The position numbers and the translations under genes were made by a program. 22,166 nt of DNA from assembly GCA_947167315.1 (NCBI GenBank), contig CAMVHP010000009.1:1-22166 (forward strand), given 5' to 3'. Positions within the stretch are counted from its first letter, which is position 1. The number at the start of each line of letters is the position of its first letter. Source of the DNA: RGIG8782 sp017475895 (GTDB lineage: Bacteria; Pseudomonadota; Alphaproteobacteria; Rickettsiales; UBA1997). Below are positions 19,688 through 22,166 of this stretch, one piece after another. The notes under the pieces are model-generated. The model did not search any database, was not told where the DNA came from, and saw only the letters and a list, made by a program, of their open reading frames with translations.

Positions 19688-22166
19688 TCAATTTAAATCA
19701 TACTTTTTAAATACTTCTTTTTTCATGTTTTCCAATTCTGTCTCGTTTTCATTCTGTTTAACCTCTTCTTCAATTTTTTCAATTTTATCAACTATTTGTT
19801 TTTGTATTTCAAGCGATGGAATAAGAATTTTCATTTTTGATAAATACTGAGAAAAGTGTCTTTTATAAACTTTATTGTCTGGAATATCTAAACACTTACA
19901 CAAATAATATAAATACTTTGTCGAGATAATATTCTCCTTACCATTAAAAACAACAGTTCCATCAGCGCCACGAACAAAATTAAAATCAACGTACTTAAAT
20001 ACACAATTATGGTCCCCAAAAATAATAGCTGGTACATCCGTTATTCTATCCTTATAATCAACATCAATATAACCATTTATAAATTCTATATCTTGAGAAA
20101 TTATCGGGGTATTACCCTCCTTTTTAAAATCACTTTTTTTAATTTTAATACCATTTATTCTATTTATTACATTTTCAAATATATATTCCCTAACTTCAAA
20201 ATTTCTTTCATCAAACAACTTTTTAATTTCATTGTTTAATTCACTTACTCTTTGTTTCCTTCTCTCTATCTCTTTTTCAATTTTATCTAATTCTTCAACA
20301 ACGTTTTGTTGTATTTCAATGGGTGGAAGAGGGAGTTGTAAATTTTTTAAATCATCCGGATAGACATGTGGTTGTGATATTCCACGTGCTAATGAATAAA
20401 TCAAATTTTGATTTTTTTTCAAAAAATAATAAATATATTTTAATAAATAACTATTATTAATGGTTATAATAGAGAAATCAGATGCCCAAATTGGATAATC
20501 ATGATACCATACATAACCGGCAGAGCCAGAAGCTGAAACCGTTATAGTATTACAATCATAATTACTTTTATAATAATTGTATGGACTTTTAGTCCCGCCA
20601 GCTATAACCGGAATATTACCAATACTTTGTTTGGCAATTTTTTCAGTTAAACTTTTACCTTTTTCCACATTAGCAATTTCCCCTAGCCTAACCAACCCCC
20701 ATTTTGAATTAATAACATCAACATTTTTTCTAATGTTGTTTAAATTCAAACTTTTATCAAAAGTACAGTTTTCAAAATTCATCAATTGCCATAAATTAAC
20801 AAAATCAATATGTCCTTTTAATGAATGATTACTATTTTCCTCATTTATATGATCAATTTCTTCTTTTAAATTACAACTATCAAAATTCCTCAAAATGTAA
20901 CTACTTAATTTTGTATTATCATACTTATCAATTTCATTATAGAGTTTTGAAATTATTCTATTTTCACTATCTCTATAAACTTTTATTCCCTGTTGTCCTT
21001 TTCTATTACTAAACTCATAACCATAAAAAGCGTTTTCTTCATCTTTTTCTTTTGATTTACCAATTGCAATGCTTTGACTGTATGTTAAAATAAAATACAA
21101 CAAGTTTTGTTTTTCAATTTCTCTAATTTTTTCCTTCATAAATTCAATTTTATCAATTTTTTTATTCTTCACTCTTTCCCAATTATTAAAAAATAATTTT
21201 TCATATTCTTTGAAAATATCAATATTTCTAGTTGTTTCTATTGGATTATAATCAATAATTCTTAAATACTCGTCAATGTTAATATTATAAATAGTGTTAG
21301 AATATTTTGAAAAAACTTTTTCAATACCATTTATTGTTATATCTTGTTTTGTATTAAAAAATTGTTCTATATAATTTAAAATTATAGCACTGGTACTTTT
21401 AATTTTTTCTAAAAAGAAAATTGTAGTTTTTGTTCCTGTGGCCATAAATGCATTATTTCCCATATCTAACATAGCTACAATCCTAAAATTCTGTAAAATT
21501 ATTTCTCTTGCTTTTTCGTGCAATCCAGAATTTGTAAGTAAACTGGTTGGTAAAATTATTCCAACTTTACCGCCAATTTTTAAAAGTTGTTTCATTCTTT
21601 CAACAAACAAAACCTCTATTTCATCGCTATTATCTGTAAAATTATTAAATAAATCAAAACTATTCTTGCCATCAATAACATAATTTTTAAACGCCTTTAC
21701 TGAATATGGCGGATTTGATATTAATAAATCAAAATTTTCATTATCTTTACTATTAACTTTTAATTTTCCAACATATTCTTCACTATTTTTAAAACTTCCC
21801 AAACCATCACTTGCTATTAAATTAGCGTCCCTGTCTCCATTTAAAAAACAGGCAATCTTACTAGCTTTAACAAGTCTTTTGTCTTTATCTATACCATAAA
21901 CATATTCTTTTGCCCAATTATTATAACCTATTTTATAACTTCTTAAATTATCTTTTTGTGTTCTGTTTAATTCAATTTCACTAATATTATTATTTATTAT
22001 ATTTTGTACCTCTTCCATCAATTCAGTTAAAAAATGTCCCGTCCCGCAGGCAAAATCTATACTATATGGTAAAAAATTATTTTCACCACTACTAATTTTA
22101 TTTTTTATAATATTTTCAAGTGGTATTGATGATATAATAAATCTACATAATGGAATAGGAGTAAAA
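19688..22166 (-). CDS. DNA N6-adenine methyltransferase fused to two target-recognition domains (N-terminus beyond window)
   Basis: A restriction-modification protein combining HsdM-like and HsdS-like parts. The frame is open to the right edge, with 825 visible residues; the TTG at 22021 is internal. Upstream of it the frame reads FTPIPLCRF and then DFACGTGHFL (visible residues 37-46), the S-adenosylmethionine motif I. The catalytic NPPY is at about 151-154, followed by GGKVGIILPTSLL. A YGYEFSNRKGQQGI segment (about 381-394) is typical of type I M subunits. From about 489 come two TRD-type halves: WGLVRLGEIANVEKGKS to LPLPPIEIQQNVVEEL with a Glu/Lys-rich helix, then a second ending LIPSLEIQKQIVDKIEKIEEE. 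Fusion of M and S occurs in type IIG and some type I systems. Whether a nuclease domain precedes it is off the window. Confidence 0.88.
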   Translation of the reverse strand, partial: FTPIPLCRFIISSIPLENIIKNKISSGENNFLPYSIDFACGTGHFLTELMEEVQNIINNNISEIELNRTQKDNLRSYKIGYNNWAKEYVYGIDKDKRLVKASKIACFLNGDRDANLIASDGLGSFKNSEEYVGKLKVNSKDNENFDLLISNPPYSVKAFKNYVIDGKNSFDLFNNFTDNSDEIEVLFVERMKQLLKIGGKVGIILPTSLLTNSGLHEKAREIILQNFRIVAMLDMGNNAFMATGTKTTIFFLEKIKSTSAIILNYIEQFFNTKQDITINGIEKVFSKYSNTIYNINIDEYLRIIDYNPIETTRNIDIFKEYEKLFFNNWERVKNKKIDKIEFMKEKIREIEKQNLLYFILTYSQSIAIGKSKEKDEENAFYGYEFSNRKGQQGIKVYRDSENRIISKLYNEIDKYDNTKLSSYILRNFDSCNLKEEIDHINEENSNHSLKGHIDFVNLWQLMNFENCTFDKSLNLNNIRKNVDVINSKWGLVRLGEIANVEKGKSLTEKIAKQSIGNIPVIAGGTKSPYNYYKSNYDCNTITVSASGSAGYVWYHDYPIWASDFSIITINNSYLLKYIYYFLKKNQNLIYSLARGISQPHVYPDDLKNLQLPLPPIEIQQNVVEELDKIEKEIERRKQRVSELNNEIKKLFDERNFEVREYIFENVINRINGIKIKKSDFKKEGNTPIISQDIEFINGYIDVDYKDRITDVPAIIFGDHNCVFKYVDFNFVRGADGTVVFNGKENIISTKYLYYLCKCLDIPDNKVYKRHFSQYLSKMKILIPSLEIQKQIVDKIEKIEEEVKQNENETELENMKKEVFKKYDLN

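Noticed and set aside
22016..22021. TTG/ATG start for the methyltransferase at 22021-22016
   Set aside because: The frame continues upstream with FTPIPLCRF and the DFACGTG motif, so this is internal and the gene is 5'-partial.

Overview
The window is AT-rich chromosomal DNA from a bacterium, most likely a host-associated alphaproteobacterium. An IalB-like periplasmic protein, an MltG lytic transglycosylase, a str operon and a dense cluster of ankyrin-repeat genes point that way. Complete glyceraldehyde-3-phosphate dehydrogenase and ribulose-phosphate epimerase genes argue against a Rickettsia-type organism lacking central carbon metabolism. The species cannot be named from the sequence alone. 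Promoters are mostly TTGAC(A/T), 15-17 bp, then TATAAT-like.

Layout. 1-3430: mltG (minus, cut by the left edge), divergent from an IalB-like gene, gap and a flavodoxin-fold quinone reductase, then tRNA-Leu(CAG). 3430-6360: an unusual non-housekeeping block. It holds a candidate multibranched ncRNA and three head-to-tail copies of a cassette. Each cassette has a minus-strand gene for a phage-type GGPGSG/LPD3-like protein (the third is a remnant) and, at the gene's 3' end, a plus-strand hairpin with a promoter-like sequence of its own. Copies 1 and 2 also have a leader with an intrinsic terminator between promoter and start codon. 6360-9430: rpsL-rpsG-fusA, closed by a strong terminator and with no tuf following. 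9430-17560: five ankyrin loci in one direction. Four have clear promoters and several share a leader box; two (11013-12662 and 12795-14133) are split by single-base indels in homopolymer runs. 17555-17872: a small membrane protein. 17859-22166, all minus: xseA, rpe and a fused DNA-methyltransferase/specificity protein that runs off the right edge.

How the parts fit. The housekeeping genes flank two accessory blocks. The ankyrin block looks like a recently expanded family of modular, probably host- or protein-interacting products. The 3.5-6.1 kb block is the best candidate for an undescribed system: promoter, structured leader RNA, terminator and ORF are arranged as in type III toxin-antitoxin loci, but with an unrelated phage-type protein and a second, opposing hairpin RNA. 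That reading is inference from layout; no function is shown by the sequence.
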